Shown piece by piece: positions 53,701 through 64,000 of a stretch of DNA of 64,000 nucleotides (the stretch's first letter is position 1; every line of letters begins with the position of its first letter). The DNA lies in NCBI RefSeq assembly GCF_030848805.1, contig NC_092360.1, positions 11,160,001 through 11,224,000 of the forward strand. The letters run 5' to 3'. Made by a program: the position numbers and the translations under genes. Below the pieces are notes generated by a model. It did no database searches. It saw only the letters and a list, made by a program, of their open reading frames with translations, and was not told the origin of the DNA. This DNA comes from Temnothorax longispinosus. Taxonomy: Eukaryota > Arthropoda > Insecta > Hymenoptera > Formicidae.

Positions 53701-56700
53701 CATTATTCACTCTCGTTTCATATATTGGTGCATGATATTTTGTATTTCCATTCCATTCTCTTTAGTACTGAGATAAATTATAATACGTATTCCAACAATT
53801 CGGCTGATATTAATTTCTCGTTTAATGGCAGGATATCAATTTGCTTGCCCGCTGCTTCATGATTATACAAGCTGCAAAATTGCAGTAAATGGGGGCCAGT
53901 AATATAAAGTTAAAAAATATTACGGATATATCGCTATAAATTATTATTAATTTATTTGTGTTATCATTACCAATAATTGCACATTATACTTGAATGATAT
54001 TGATAAAACACTAGTGAACATTCATTCTAAGTGTAAAGTTATACTTTATGTCAGTTTTATGTTCCACACGAGATAGCACATGATGCATCACCTCTTCAGG
54101 AAGAACAACTTTCTAATAACTTTATTTATTCTTGCATGATAGAAATATGACATTATAAAACATGCTATTGGTAAAAAATCTAAAACGAATGTTTTCGAGT
54201 TTCAGTTTTGCGTTACGCATTTGCGATAACGTTAAGCAATTTTTATTTATATCTCGTTGACACACGGTCATGATTTATTCGTAAAACTAAAGTCATTAAA
54301 AACGTTTTAAAGATTTTTCTGAGAGAACTTCGAGTTTTACGTGGAATATGATTACACAAAATGTTCAGGGTGTTCACTTACGTTGCGGTAAAGTAAAAGG
54401 TCATATTATACGTCACGTAACCCGTGTGCAAGAAAAAAGTGTATGTTTTACAGAAAGCTTTTCTGTACTTTCATGTCCGTCCTTGAATCACGAACAGGCT
54501 TGACCTTTTCGTTTTTCTTAAAGAGCGCTCGATCGCGATCCTGAGGTTGCATTTCCATTAGTGTCCATTCGGCAAGGTCCATTTTGAAAATCCACTTCGG
54601 AACGTTCGTGTTCGAAGGAACATTTCTCAATGTTTGAAGTTGCTTAGTTTTGAAGCGTACGTTCCTTCGATACTTCGTACCACCGCATTCTTGTGCCCTT
54701 TTCTTGTTTTACTCGTTGTTTTCACTTCACGATGAAATATGCTTTAAACTTTTAATAGCTAAGTGTTGAAAGCATAAAGTTTGTAGAACATGACCGCGAA
54801 AACATTAATACAAATTGCGGTTTATGTAATTTAAGATTGATAAGCGTGAAAATAGCATACTTATCTTTCCACAAGTTAGGTTTCGTATACTAGTGTTTTT
54901 TTTAAATTGTTTTTTTAAAGATTCTTGTATAATAAATTTGTTTCATACTTACAATATTACAATGCACGTTTGAAAATTGTGCATTAAAAGATATAAATTA
55001 TTCACGTTCAATGGACAAATCGTATTATAACATCAACAGAGCTACATGTATGCAATTCAGTGTATGTGGATGTTATTGGCTATATGGCACACATCATAAA
55101 AATATATACATACATGCATTTAAATTTATTACTTGCATTTCATATTATAATTCCGAGAGCACGCAAAGCGTGGACGATTCGAAAGCGCGAATAAAGCTTT
55201 AGTGTGATACGATTTTCGTGATTAAAGATTATGATGCAAAAAGTTAAAATAAGCCTGCGGATGCGAGCCTACAGTTCTCCTAAAACACATTCTGTGTGTG
55301 ACTGCCCTTTTTCAATAATATCAGTTTCAAGACTAGACTCTTGTTCTCAAGATAGTATAGTGAGATATTCGCAACCAAAGAAACGTTTTATCTCAATTAA
55401 AGACCGTATATAGAGTGCGTTTGTGCTTCAGATTGTTTCAGTAACAAACAAGAAATGCGTCTTGGATTTTCTGTACTTCAAGGAAATTGCGTTTCGAAGG
55501 GTTGATAAATAAATAAAGACATAAAGGGAAAGTCTTTTAACAGTGTTTTTATTTTTAATATTAAGCATTTAATAACTTTATCTAAAATATATTATGAATC
55601 TTAGAAGATTCTGTTGAAAATAACACATGAGATATAAGATTTTATTATTTTATATCTCGTCTTTCAAAGTTTATTTCACAAGAAGCTATTTATATAATTT
55701 ATATTTTAATTAAAAACTACAATAAATACATTTTCCGAGATCATCACGTTGGTGTACTTAAAAACCAAAAATTAGTATATGTTTAATTAAGAATAGGTTG
55801 TTAAATTGTGATGATAGGACTAATTTTATATTATTGAATATTTTAATGCGTGATTTATTGAAAATTGTCCTATAAGAAAGTACAAAACTTCTCTGTTAAA
55901 CGTTTCCAATTGCTCATTTCCAATCATTCATTTTTGAAATATGAATAAAGTTTAAATATCCAAGGATGTCATATATGAACTTGTTACGAGCTTCTGACGA
56001 TGGTAAAATTGGTGTACAAAATAAAGGTGGCGTGTAAACAAACCAAATTAATGATTGACGGAAATTGCGCGACCCACGTTCTTTCGACTTCCTTTACCTT
56101 GACTTTCTTAACTTAACGTGAACGACGTATATAGGGATTTCCGACCAAAGCACTGGTTCTTTTTCCACATCCACATCACGATCCTGCCTAAAGCTGTATA
56201 CGTGACTCTGAAAATAATAAATACGAAAACTACTGCATGTTATCTAAAAATGTTTACAAAGTCTGAATATTAATTTGTGCAGATGAGTTATTTTACAGGA
56301 AGTAATTTGTGAGAAAAAAATAATTAATAGTAAATAATTTACGAGCAAAAAGTTATATTTGGCGACACGTTATTTAAATATCATAACATTATTAGACTCA
56401 ATCTACTTTCAGCTACATATTGGTGATTATAGATGAGAATAATTTTTTTTAGTTGTTTTCATCTAGACAATAAAATAATCTTATTATACAATTATACAAT
56501 TAAATAAAAAAATTGTTAATTTTGTCTCTGCTTTATGAATTTAAAGGATATATCACGTAATATGTGGACTATAGTACTAACTGTTATAAGATAGTTTTGA
56601 TATCTCAAATTAATGAGAAGGTTTAAGTCTGTTCTAGAAACGTTTTACATATTATACGCAGTTTCTCATTTTTTACCAAATCCGCCCTTTTATCGGGGCG

Positions 56701-59700
56701 TCTGATTGCATAATTTCTCTATGCATTTATCAAGTAACTGTTTTGAATGTCCGCTCGAGGAATACCGATCGCGAGTGCTACTCGGAAAACTCTCCAGGAA
56801 AACCACTTCGCTCCAATCTCAACATTCGCCTCGCGTTTATTCTCACGAGCATGGTGTTTGCAAGGCCAGTTAATGGCATCACAAAGATGTTTTCTCTTCC
56901 TGGTATCGGTCGTCATTTCTTCGATAATGTCAGAGCTTTTCCACGGGTTCTTTCGTAAGCTTCGCCGGTAAGCTGCATCTAAAATAAGTGTGAGCCTAAG
57001 GCTAGTCGCAGAGGGGAAATGGTCCGTTCCTTTTTCCCCTCCCTCTCTTTCTCTTTCTCATTTTCTCCGAGGTCAATACGAGAAGTGACACTTCAGAGGT
57101 CAGGTGGAGCAAAGAACCGGCTCGTCCTCCGTCCGCCCTCTTCTCCGCCCTATAAAGCCCTCGTCTCGTTTGTCTACCTCGGGCGGCAGGTGACCCAGTT
57201 CTGCCGGAACGTACTGCTCTCTAACGACTTGCTACTCGAAAGGTATCGGCCTGGGGGCGAGTATACCCGCGTGGATTCGACCCGACAAATTCGCTCGACA
57301 CAATCACGACCGCCATTGTGACGCCGTATCATGATCGCGAGGTTTTACGTTTACGCGATTTTGGGCCGGTAACATCACGCGACGGAGACATGACGCTCGT
57401 AAAAGGAGCCATAACTTCGAGATGGTGACGCGTGCGATGATCGATAACACATCTCTGGAAGATATTGAGAGGGTCGTTAACGAGATATGCAAGGAGATAT
57501 GCAAGACAATTATAAACCTTTACCATTTACAATTTATAAAAAGATCTTTCATATAATAACTCGCAAAATCCATCGCAATGTTATGAAATGAGAACATTGT
57601 ACAGCTTTTTGTTACAATAATAATTTAACAATAGATATTCCTTTCTATAAGTTTTAGAGAGTTCTTAGAGAACTTGATTAGAACTTAAAGAATTTTTTAT
57701 TATTTTTTAAATATAGACGTTTTCTTTATGCTTATAAAGTCAGGTTTTATTTTCACATTTCTCGAAAATATAACAAGAAGATAAATTTATGGGAAAAGAA
57801 TCTAAATTTCAAATTTTTAAATTTAAATTTGCAATTCAAAATATCTATTATATGAAAGTTCTTTATCTCTTTTCAATACTTTTTGCAACTCTTAATATTA
57901 TTCCATAATCATATGGATAAAACAGAAGAGAATTAAGAAGGCCAAATAATAAATTAATTTTAAATATATATCCAAAAAATGTCCTTATTTTAATTCCTAA
58001 AGACTTGAAAATATCTGAGAAGAATCAAGAAATTGTTTTTTATCTGAAACACCCTGTTTAATTCAATGTTTTGATTTTAACATTTTAATCGTTCAACCGA
58101 GTCATTTTTAAGATGTTTTGGCATTAAAACGGATTCTAAGCCGATTTCTGCTCGAATCATTGTATTTCAAGTGTAGAGATATTTCTCAGGGCTCCGGCAG
58201 AGGGGTGTTTGAATTATGGCATTTTAAAGCCGATTCTCCCTTCGACGCGTATTACAGATACACCTTGGAAAATAGATTTTCGTTTCGCACAAAGGGGAGA
58301 TTTGTAGCGAGGAAATAAAAGTTTTGATATCGCGCAGCTGATGCGCAACGACGTTACTGATGCGGGATACCATCGGCTTTTGTGTTGCAGGAATTCCTAC
58401 TGGCGATCGACGTAACGTCCAGCGGCACGCCGGAAGAAAAACTGAAATGGGCGTTCCGTATGTACGACGTTGACGGCAACGGCGTTATCGATATGCAGGA
58501 AATGACGAAGATCGTCCAGGTACCGTGACTCATGAATAATGCATGCGCTTCGATTTATCTCCACTTAGTTGCACTCGACCGCAACTCTTCTGAACGGAAT
58601 ACAGAATTTTTCATCACTTGACGTCAGTACTATCGGCATGGTTAATCAATGAGGGGTAGAGAGGAGAATTGATTCCCCGATATATTCCGCAGCCGGTATA
58701 TATTTATTTATATTAAAAAATGTACGGCTCTCTTCTACGTGTCGCGAGTTCGTAATCTCATGTTTTATTGCACACGACGTCACTACATTTCTCTCGCGAT
58801 GACTAACTATAAGAGAGATTTGACAATGAATGTAGGAACACAGCAGCGCGAACTGAAGTCGTTTTATCGATATACATGCTGGATTCCATTTTTCTCTTTA
58901 CATTCGTAAACACGCGATATTTCGGTTCTTCCGTAACGAGATCACATACCACATACCTAAATGATTGTTTTCCATTCGGTCGCGAATAAGTCGACGCTGG
59001 TTTGCATAATTAACGCGCGATTGCACGGTAATAAATCAACAACACTGTTTTCCCGCGTCCGTCCAGTGCACCTCTCGGTGGTGCTTATTTACGTCGCATT
59101 GAGTGGCGTATGCAGCGAATACCGACGCGCTAATATTTCATGAACGGCCCATTTGCGAGAGAACGGATGTCGACGTAGCCGCGCGGCTATTCCACTCGAC
59201 GACCGTGCGAGTTTCTCCAGAAACGCCAGAAGCGAGGCTCTTCGTTAAATACAGCTGTCGCGTCTCATTTTTAAATAAGTAATTGAAGTTTCTGTGCCGG
59301 TGATGTAGCAGCAGCGGGCGGTATAGCCGAGACGAATGGAAACTTTGTAACGCAACCTTTTGCATAAAAAATTTCCGCAAAATTGCGAGGTCACATTCCC
59401 CACACGCGCAGATAAAAGCGCTTTTCAATATTTAAATGGGATCCTGGTCTTTTAGGATTTTAACGTTTACTCGTTTTGCATTAATGTATACAATAATTTT
59501 GCAATAATAACTGTAGGCACGATAAAGAGAATTCGAGAGGTCAAAGAACCCATAACGCGAGGAATGGCCAACCGCACGTAGAACATGATCTTTTAATATC
59601 GAGAAAATTATAATTTTGTCGCACGCAATTTACATGCGAAGAATATGACAATTTTTAAATTTTAATCATGGCAAGAAACAGAAGGAGTCGTTGCCAAAAA

Positions 59701-62700
59701 TCCAGATCTAAAGATGATCTAATAATAACTTTAAACTTGCTGGGGATATATTTTAGGAAGAACTTGAAATTATTATGCGGAATAAAATCCGAAAATTAGG
59801 GCACGAAGATAAAATCGCGGTAAAGAAGCTAATTATCACATTATATATTTGGGTATAAATCCGAGTAAATAGAGAAACTCGCTTGTATGCTAACAGAGCG
59901 CGGAAAATCGTGATAAAAATCCGACGATGTATTTCATAAAAGTATTATTATCATAAACTTTATACATTTTAACGCAGCTTTTTATTATTTTATTTTTTTC
60001 CAAGTGTATTCTCACAAAGTAAATATGTCAAAATCGTTTTTACTCTGTGCAATAATGTAAATATAATTAATAAATTTATGGGCAACGAAATGTGGAATAG
60101 AATACTTGGTAAAAGTTACATGATAGAAAATTAATTAATGCCAATATCCTTTGTCATATAAAAATATGTATTATGATTATTGGAATAACTATATATTGAT
60201 ATTTTACTTTATACTACACTTTATATCGATTTAATTACTACCCATTTAATTACTCTGTGATTAATTACTCTTTAATTATTCTCTAACGAATTTTCATTAA
60301 TATTAAAATTATATAATATTAATATTATACATATAAGTATTAATATTAAATATTGATATTTTAATATTTTTATTCGATATTTATGTTATATCAGTCCTTT
60401 AAAGATTATGGAAGCAAAATACCTTAAATATTTTTAACTTTCTTTCATAAATTGTATACATATTCCTATAAAAATTTTTTTACTCCTAATAAAAGCCGAT
60501 ACCGATCACTTATTATCGAAAAATAACAATTTTTTTCATTCTAAATTTTGAATAATGAAGAAAATCGTCTTGAAAGAGATTAAAGCGTTTTAATTATCGG
60601 TAAAAAGTTTCGCTGAAAGAAAATAAAAAGATCTTTAGTCCTTGCTTTGAGATATACGTTATCGTTTTCGTTAAAAAACTCATTGAGCCGCCTAGTCGCA
60701 TCCGTTAGGATACTCGTCTCCACGCTATTAGAAGTTCGGAACTTCCGCGACGCCACTTCCACGGGAATTCCGGTAACCGGGGCTTTCCGCGCTCAATGAA
60801 AATTAACGATGGAATGTTTGCTGAAACTCCGCGCATCCATGTTTAACACTTAACCCGTGAACATCTACATCGCGAAACGCGCGTTTCCTGTAACTCAATT
60901 GACCCTACATTCCATTGTCGAAACTCTGAGTATCCTAACAGTTGTTGTTGGTTGCTGCTGATATCTCTAAGTGCATTGTTTCAAAAACGCTGCCGTTTCT
61001 TCAGATCAGTCAAATTATGAAGCACCATATATATATGTATAAAAAAAAATATTTATAGATTATTTTTATAGATTTATTTCTATCGTTTGTAGAAATAAAA
61101 ATGAAACAGATGAAAATATCTTTGCAAGGCAATATTTTATACAATTGCTGAACACAAGAAAAAATAATTTTTATATGAAGGTAACAGCAGCTCATCACAA
61201 TTATAATTGTTTATTTAATATTACAATTTATATGGTAAACATTGTTATGTTACATTTGAAATTTACGTTACAACGTTCGAATTTCGTATTACACTCTTTA
61301 CAGGATGATCCTAACATGTAGTTTGAAGATTGATTTATAGCCTTCTATAAACATGCATCGTGTAGGGAAAACCGAAAGAGGATTAATTTTGTTTAAATAA
61401 TTGTGTTTTGCCGGTAAGTCTACCAATGCGTTTGCGATAAAATTAATCTGCTTTATCTCACGTCTAGCTGCTGAGTGAGAGAATAATAAATTTCGCACAT
61501 TTATCTCTGTCCGAACGATTTACTGTGGACTAATCGGAAAGAGTACGAAAAAGAAATTCTAAATAAAGAATCACTGGTACGCTTTAGTGGCTCTCTAAAA
61601 TAAAATATCGGTGCGATGAATTATATTTTTGGGGCAACACGATTTATCACTTAGTCGAGCTTTGCTCAACCGTGAACGCGACACATAAGAAAAATAAGTA
61701 CATGTGCCACGCACGATTTAATTTCGAACTTATCAATTTCTTGGCCAACTGCAAATGCATTACGCATTTCGTGATAATAAAATTGCTGGTTGCGACAAGT
61801 AAAGAGAATTTTTTATTTTTTTTTCACGCTGTTAAAAAACAGCGGTCAATATTTTAATAAAATTCGTATAAACTTATTTGGCAATTATTTTATAAGACTA
61901 TTAAGATTTAAAATGTGTATAATACTTTAAATAGTTTAAATTAAAAGAATAGAGAACAAATTAAGTTATGTACATATAAAATTGTTATATGTACGTTTTG
62001 TCATGCTACTAATTTTTCTATGAATCGTAAACTTTTATTGTTAAAAGGTAGTATATTTTTTATTATGGAAAGAAATTGCTAAAGTAATAAATGATTGTAC
62101 ACTCGAAATTTGTAGCACGTATTTTCATAGTTCGGCAGTATACATTACGTAAAGCGAAAGAAGCTACCGGCTTACCGGTATTAGAAGACTGCTTACCGGC
62201 GCGGGCGGTCCATTGAATGCTCATTAATCAGCCGTTTTTGTATGCCTGAGTCGCGTATATAACCTTCGATCTTGATGGATTTAGGACGAACTGTCGTTTA
62301 AAAAAACGTGACACAAGAGTTGTTCGTGGTATTCGTGATTTACGACTTTATTGCGTTTATAATGCGTTTATAACTAAGCTAATATGCAAATCTGCATTTC
62401 TGCTTAATCTATCTTGACTGCACTTTCTTAGGAAAAATAGTATTTTTGACAAAGAAACTAGCAATATAAGCGTGTCGATTTTTTTAAATTTTATATTTCT
62501 CTGTGCGCCGAAAGTGTGTAATATTAGCTTAAATATCATTTATATATTAATAGTTTTATCTTGTCAAGCCCTAAGGGATATATGTATATATATACACACA
62601 CACACACGTACAAAATTTACCTGATGTATTACGTGAGAAGGTAAGTTGTAAACTAAAACTGCCTTAATCTTCTTACTCCCTAATCAGCTTAACGATTCTC

Positions 62701-63272
62701 TGTGAACTAGAATTGCTAAATATCTTTAATTCGTTATAAGAAGGTGTAGAATAAATCTACCTTAAATTCTATGTTAAATTCTGAGATCTTTTACGAATTC
62801 CAATTGGAAATATGTCAGTGCCTTGGAACGAGGATGATTGATATCATTTTGCGAATTGAAAGCAGAAGAGAGATTATTTCCCTTTTGAGATTATTGGGAA
62901 ACGAATTGATCGTCCTTCGTATTCCAAGACGTTAATGGAAAGCTGCTCTTCGTTTCGGATATCCCAAAATATAGACTGCTTTTCCAGATATACGCGGACG
63001 GAGAATTGCCAGCGGGGCGAGGGTGATGCGTCAATTCTACACGAGGCTGAATATACCACGCGGAGAAAACAAAAGTGTTGTCCTTCTGTTCCCAGGCGAT
63101 ATACGACATGCTCGGCGCGTGTTCGAGCAATAGGCCGGCGGACAGCGCGGAGGAGAGAGCGAAGAACATATTCGCGAAGATGGACGAGAACAACGACGGG
63201 CAGCTGACGCAGGACGAATTCCTGAAGGGCTGCCTCCAGGACGAGGAGCTGTCGAAGATGCTCGCTCCTTAA
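43080..63272 (+). CDS. NCS-2: Neuronal calcium sensor (NCS-2 type), 4-exon gene, 186 aa
   Basis: The CDS is the join of 43080-43190, 46815-46958, 58391-58519 and 63096-63272 (37+48+43+58 residues plus TAA). The product belongs to the recoverin/NCS family of myristoylated EF-hand proteins, which sense neuronal calcium and bind membranes and effectors. The protein starts MGCFGSK: Gly2 and Ser6 fit an N-myristoylation signal, and Cys3 could be palmitoylated. EF-hand 1 (about residues 39-50) carries the Cys-Pro of this family and should not bind calcium. Loops 2 (75-86, DMDKNGYIDFKE), 3 (111-122, DVDGNGVIDMQE) and 4 (158-169, DENNDGQLTQDE) have all coordinating positions. The length is normal for the family. 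The start MGCFGSKDKL differs from frequenin and neurocalcin, which begin MGK. From memory it matches Drosophila CG7646 and the insect proteins named neuronal calcium sensor 2. The family is certain; the paralogue name is very likely but was not searched. Confidence 0.96.
44385..44650. repeat. Diverged direct duplication in intron 1
   Basis: Copy 1 (about 44385-44454) and copy 2 (about 44561-44650) share GGTTA, AATGAGAATTT/AATAAGAATTT, AATTACAACAT and TTCATTCATAG in the same order. Copy 2 has about 25 extra bases. They are separated by about 100 bases. This may be an old local duplication or two remnants of one transposon. Confidence 0.7.
45540..46020. promoter_or_regulatory. CpG-rich patch in intron 1
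   Basis: A GC-rich block in an otherwise AT-rich intron, 0.8 kb before exon 2. It shows no splice-site pair, ORF with motifs or repeat structure. An intronic enhancer or internal promoter is possible; composition is the only evidence. Confidence 0.2.
46815..46958 (+). CDS. NCS-2: NCS-2 coding exon 2 (residues 38-85)
   Basis: The exon runs from QDCPNG to YIDFK. It contains the degenerate EF-hand 1, where the Cys-Pro in DCPNG replaces calcium ligands, and most of EF-hand 2. The last loop residue, Glu86, is the first codon of exon 3. The acceptor is GTTACAG (AG at 46813-46814) and the donor is AAG|GTGAGT, an excellent match to consensus. The length is 144 bases, a multiple of three, so the intron after it is phase 0. 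Confidence 0.97.
48419..48460. repeat. (AG)n microsatellite in intron 2
   Basis: About 21 uninterrupted AG units. Confidence 0.95.
50684..50756. repeat. (GA)n microsatellite in intron 2, longest in the window
   Basis: About 73 bases of GA with one AAA interruption near the start. Purine on the coding strand throughout. Confidence 0.95.
52366..53558. repeat. Long fold-back with about 400-base arms in intron 2
   Basis: The left arm 52688-53086 and right arm 53124-53532 are reverse complements at roughly 95% by eye, with a 37-base spacer at 53087-53123. The arm tips next to the spacer read TTGCAATGTATGAAAAGTAC and its complement. Outside the main arms, 18 more bases pair (52366-52383, TAAAGAATCGTATCTCCA, with 53541-53558). 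On the left about 300 bases lie between the two paired blocks, but only eight on the right, so one arm gained or lost sequence. A short frame within the right arm shows no protein motif. It may be a fold-back transposon or a source of long double-stranded RNA. Confidence 0.92.
53591..53702. repeat. 112-base hairpin element beside the long fold-back
   Basis: The ends TGGGTGCTTACGAAGA and, on the other strand, TGGGTGCTTACGAAGA are identical. Arms 53591-53644 and 53660-53702 pair closely. The left arm carries an extra copy of an 11-base unit (CTCGGAGTTAG then CTCGGGGTTAG). No clear target duplication was found. It is probably a MITE inserted 33 bases from the fold-back. Confidence 0.85.
57000..57450. 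promoter_or_regulatory. CpG-rich island in intron 2 with a TATAAA-like box
   Basis: A pyrimidine tract (about 57028-57070) is followed by GC-rich DNA with CCTATAAAGCC (TATAAA at 57151-57156). It lies 1 kb before exon 3. The 100-codon frame across it has no family motif. It could be an internal promoter for a shorter transcript or an enhancer; no initiator was found 25-35 bases after the TATA-like box. Confidence 0.25.
58391..58519 (+). CDS. NCS-2: NCS-2 coding exon 3 (residues 86-128)
   Basis: The exon runs from EFLLAIDVTS to MTKIVQ. It completes EF-hand 2, gives the linker between the two lobes (SSGTPEEKLKWAFRMY) and carries the whole of EF-hand 3. The acceptor is TGTTGCAG (AG at 58389-58390). 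The donor is CAG|GTACCG, which departs from the GTRAGT consensus at intron positions +4 to +6. Protein continuity into exon 4 still fixes this boundary, because the family motif crosses it without gain or loss of residues. Confidence 0.96.
58520..63095 (+). other. NCS-2 intron 3 (4.6 kb, phase 0)
   Basis: The intron begins with the weak donor GTACCG and ends in CCCAG. It is AT-rich between about 59450 and 62100, with somewhat more GC near both exons. A TA then CA dinucleotide run lies at about 62581-62609. I see no gene or well-defined mobile element inside it. Confidence 0.88.
63096..63272 (+). CDS. NCS-2: NCS-2 terminal coding exon (residues 129-186)
   Basis: The exon runs from AIYDMLGACS to the C-terminus DEELSKMLAP and the stop TAA at 63270-63272. 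It holds EF-hand 4 and the variable C-terminal tail, which in NCS proteins helps select partners and cover the hydrophobic groove. The acceptor is TCTGTTCCCAG (AG at 63094-63095) with a fair pyrimidine tract. The exon is GC-rich compared with the surrounding introns, as are exon 3 and the 3' UTR. Confidence 0.97.
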   Translation, partial: AIYDMLGACSSNRPADSAEERAKNIFAKMDENNDGQLTQDEFLKGCLQDEELSKMLAP

Positions 63273-63430
63273 TCCCGACGTCGCCGCACCTCCGAACGAG
63301 TCGTCGACGACGCGCGATCGTAAAAAGGACACTGCGACCCCCACACCACCCCGACTCCCTCAGAAAAACTCGACGGAAACGTCAAAGCGCCGGCAGCAAT
63401 AAAGCCACCACCGAAAACGTCACACACTCG
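63273..63430 (+). other. NCS-2 3' UTR (proximal part)
   Basis: GC-rich, CpG-rich non-coding sequence follows the TAA stop. A canonical AATAAA lies at 63398-63403, about 125 bases after the stop, so a short 3' UTR ending near 63415-63430 is possible. The GC-rich sequence continues to the end of the window and longer 3' UTR isoforms cannot be excluded. Confidence 0.55.
63398..63403 (+). terminator. Candidate poly(A) signal AATAAA of NCS-2
   Basis: This is a perfect AATAAA hexamer in an otherwise GC-rich 3' flank, where such a hexamer is less expected by chance. It is the first candidate after the stop codon. Downstream sequence is rich in C and A rather than clearly GT-rich, so its use is plausible but unproven. 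Confidence 0.5.
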
Positions 63431-64000
63431 CGAAACACACACGCATCCATTCACACGCGACGCGTATCAACGACAATTTCCTATTAACTATGACGTATAC
63501 GCTATTATTGTAGCGTTTTGATAACGAGGCTGTCGCTCGTGCCCGACGAGGAGGGCACGAACCGCGACAACGGAGAGAATGATCGAAAATGATAGATAAA
63601 CGAGGAGAAGCGGCGATTCAAATCGAGTCGCCGTCGATCCTTCACGGGGGCGAGACCCGAAAGAGAAAAGATTTCTCGGGGGGGACGCGATCGCACAGTG
63701 ATTCATCGCACGCTCAGATTTTTCGCGCGGTTGACTGCGGGACAGCAACAACGTGGGTGGTGCATAATCGGTGGAAAAGAATGTCTCGCGAACATAGGAA
63801 AATATGCAGAGTGTGACATCATCGTCGACGACGGGGAGGGATCTAATTAGCTTGTGGAGGTCCTCATCCGTTTCGCGAACTCGCCAACCGTCGACAACCG
63901 CCTCGCCCGGATTCACGAATGTCCTCGGAGTGCGGTGACGGAATTAACGCGGCGAACGAGCCTTCCGTTCTCATCCGTGGGAGGAAGGTGACAACGAGTC
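63431..64000. other. GC-rich 3' flank, no recognisable gene
   Basis: The sequence is CpG-rich with short overlapping ORFs on both strands. None has family motifs. It may be distal 3' UTR of NCS-2 or the start of the next intergenic region. Confidence 0.5.

Larger units (their letters stand above)
46959..58390 (+). other. NCS-2 intron 2 (11.4 kb, phase 0)
   Basis: This is the largest intron within the coding region, GT..AG with a consensus donor. It carries two long GA microsatellites (48419-48460 and 50684-50756), the long fold-back at 52366-53558, a 112-base hairpin at 53591-53702 and a CpG-rich island at about 57000-57450. The first 1 kb (47000-48060) is also relatively GC-rich. ORFs inside it are short and resemble no protein I know. 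Confidence 0.9.

Noticed and set aside
1..64000. Search for CRISPR arrays, operons, rRNA, tRNA, telomeric TTAGG arrays and reverse transcriptase or transposase ORFs
   Set aside because: By eye no regular spacer array, tRNA B-box with cloverleaf, TTAGG run or polymerase/integrase motif was found. A tRNA scan and translated search would be needed to exclude small or decayed copies.

Overview
The window looks like a piece of an insect nuclear genome, most likely hymenopteran and perhaps an ant. It is AT-rich, has long introns and many microsatellites, keeps CpG dinucleotides in its GC-rich patches, and carries short non-autonomous DNA transposons with TA target sites. The organism is inferred from these traits and from the one protein, not from any search.

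Only one protein-coding gene can be supported. It is a four-coding-exon gene on the + strand for a 186-residue neuronal calcium sensor (recoverin/NCS family, EF-hand). The coding exons are 43080-43190, 46815-46958, 58391-58519 and 63096-63272. All three introns are phase 0. The joined protein has an N-terminal Met-Gly-Cys acylation signal, a degenerate first EF-hand and three intact EF-hand loops. By recall it best fits the lineage called neuronal calcium sensor 2 in insects (Drosophila CG7646), rather than frequenin/NCS-1 or neurocalcin. Exon 1 starts right after a splice acceptor in the 5' UTR, so at least one non-coding exon lies further upstream.

Layout. Bases 1-43071 hold no recognisable coding sequence. 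They contain several CpG-rich patches (about 3.2-3.5, 7.05-8.9, 10.1-10.7, 38.0-38.7 and 39.8-40.2 kb), some with arthropod-type initiator motifs and splice-donor-like sites. The patch at 39.8-40.2 kb is the nearest candidate for the promoter and first exon of the gene, and the 7.05-8.9 kb patch is the largest. The same 43 kb contains miniature inverted-repeat elements (12.3, 21.1, 23.9, 33.4 and 37.6 kb), hairpins at 4.3 and 37.1 kb, tandem duplications and microsatellites. Bases 43080-63272 are the gene. Its largest intron (11.4 kb) holds a long fold-back of about 400-base arms at 52.7-53.5 kb, a second hairpin beside it at 53.6 kb, and a CpG-rich island at 57.0-57.4 kb. Bases 63273-64000 are the GC-rich 3' UTR and flank.

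I found no operon, CRISPR array, rRNA, convincing tRNA gene or autonomous transposon ORF. The most interesting material is structural: the long intronic fold-back, the nested and dimeric MITEs, and the unresolved promoter architecture.
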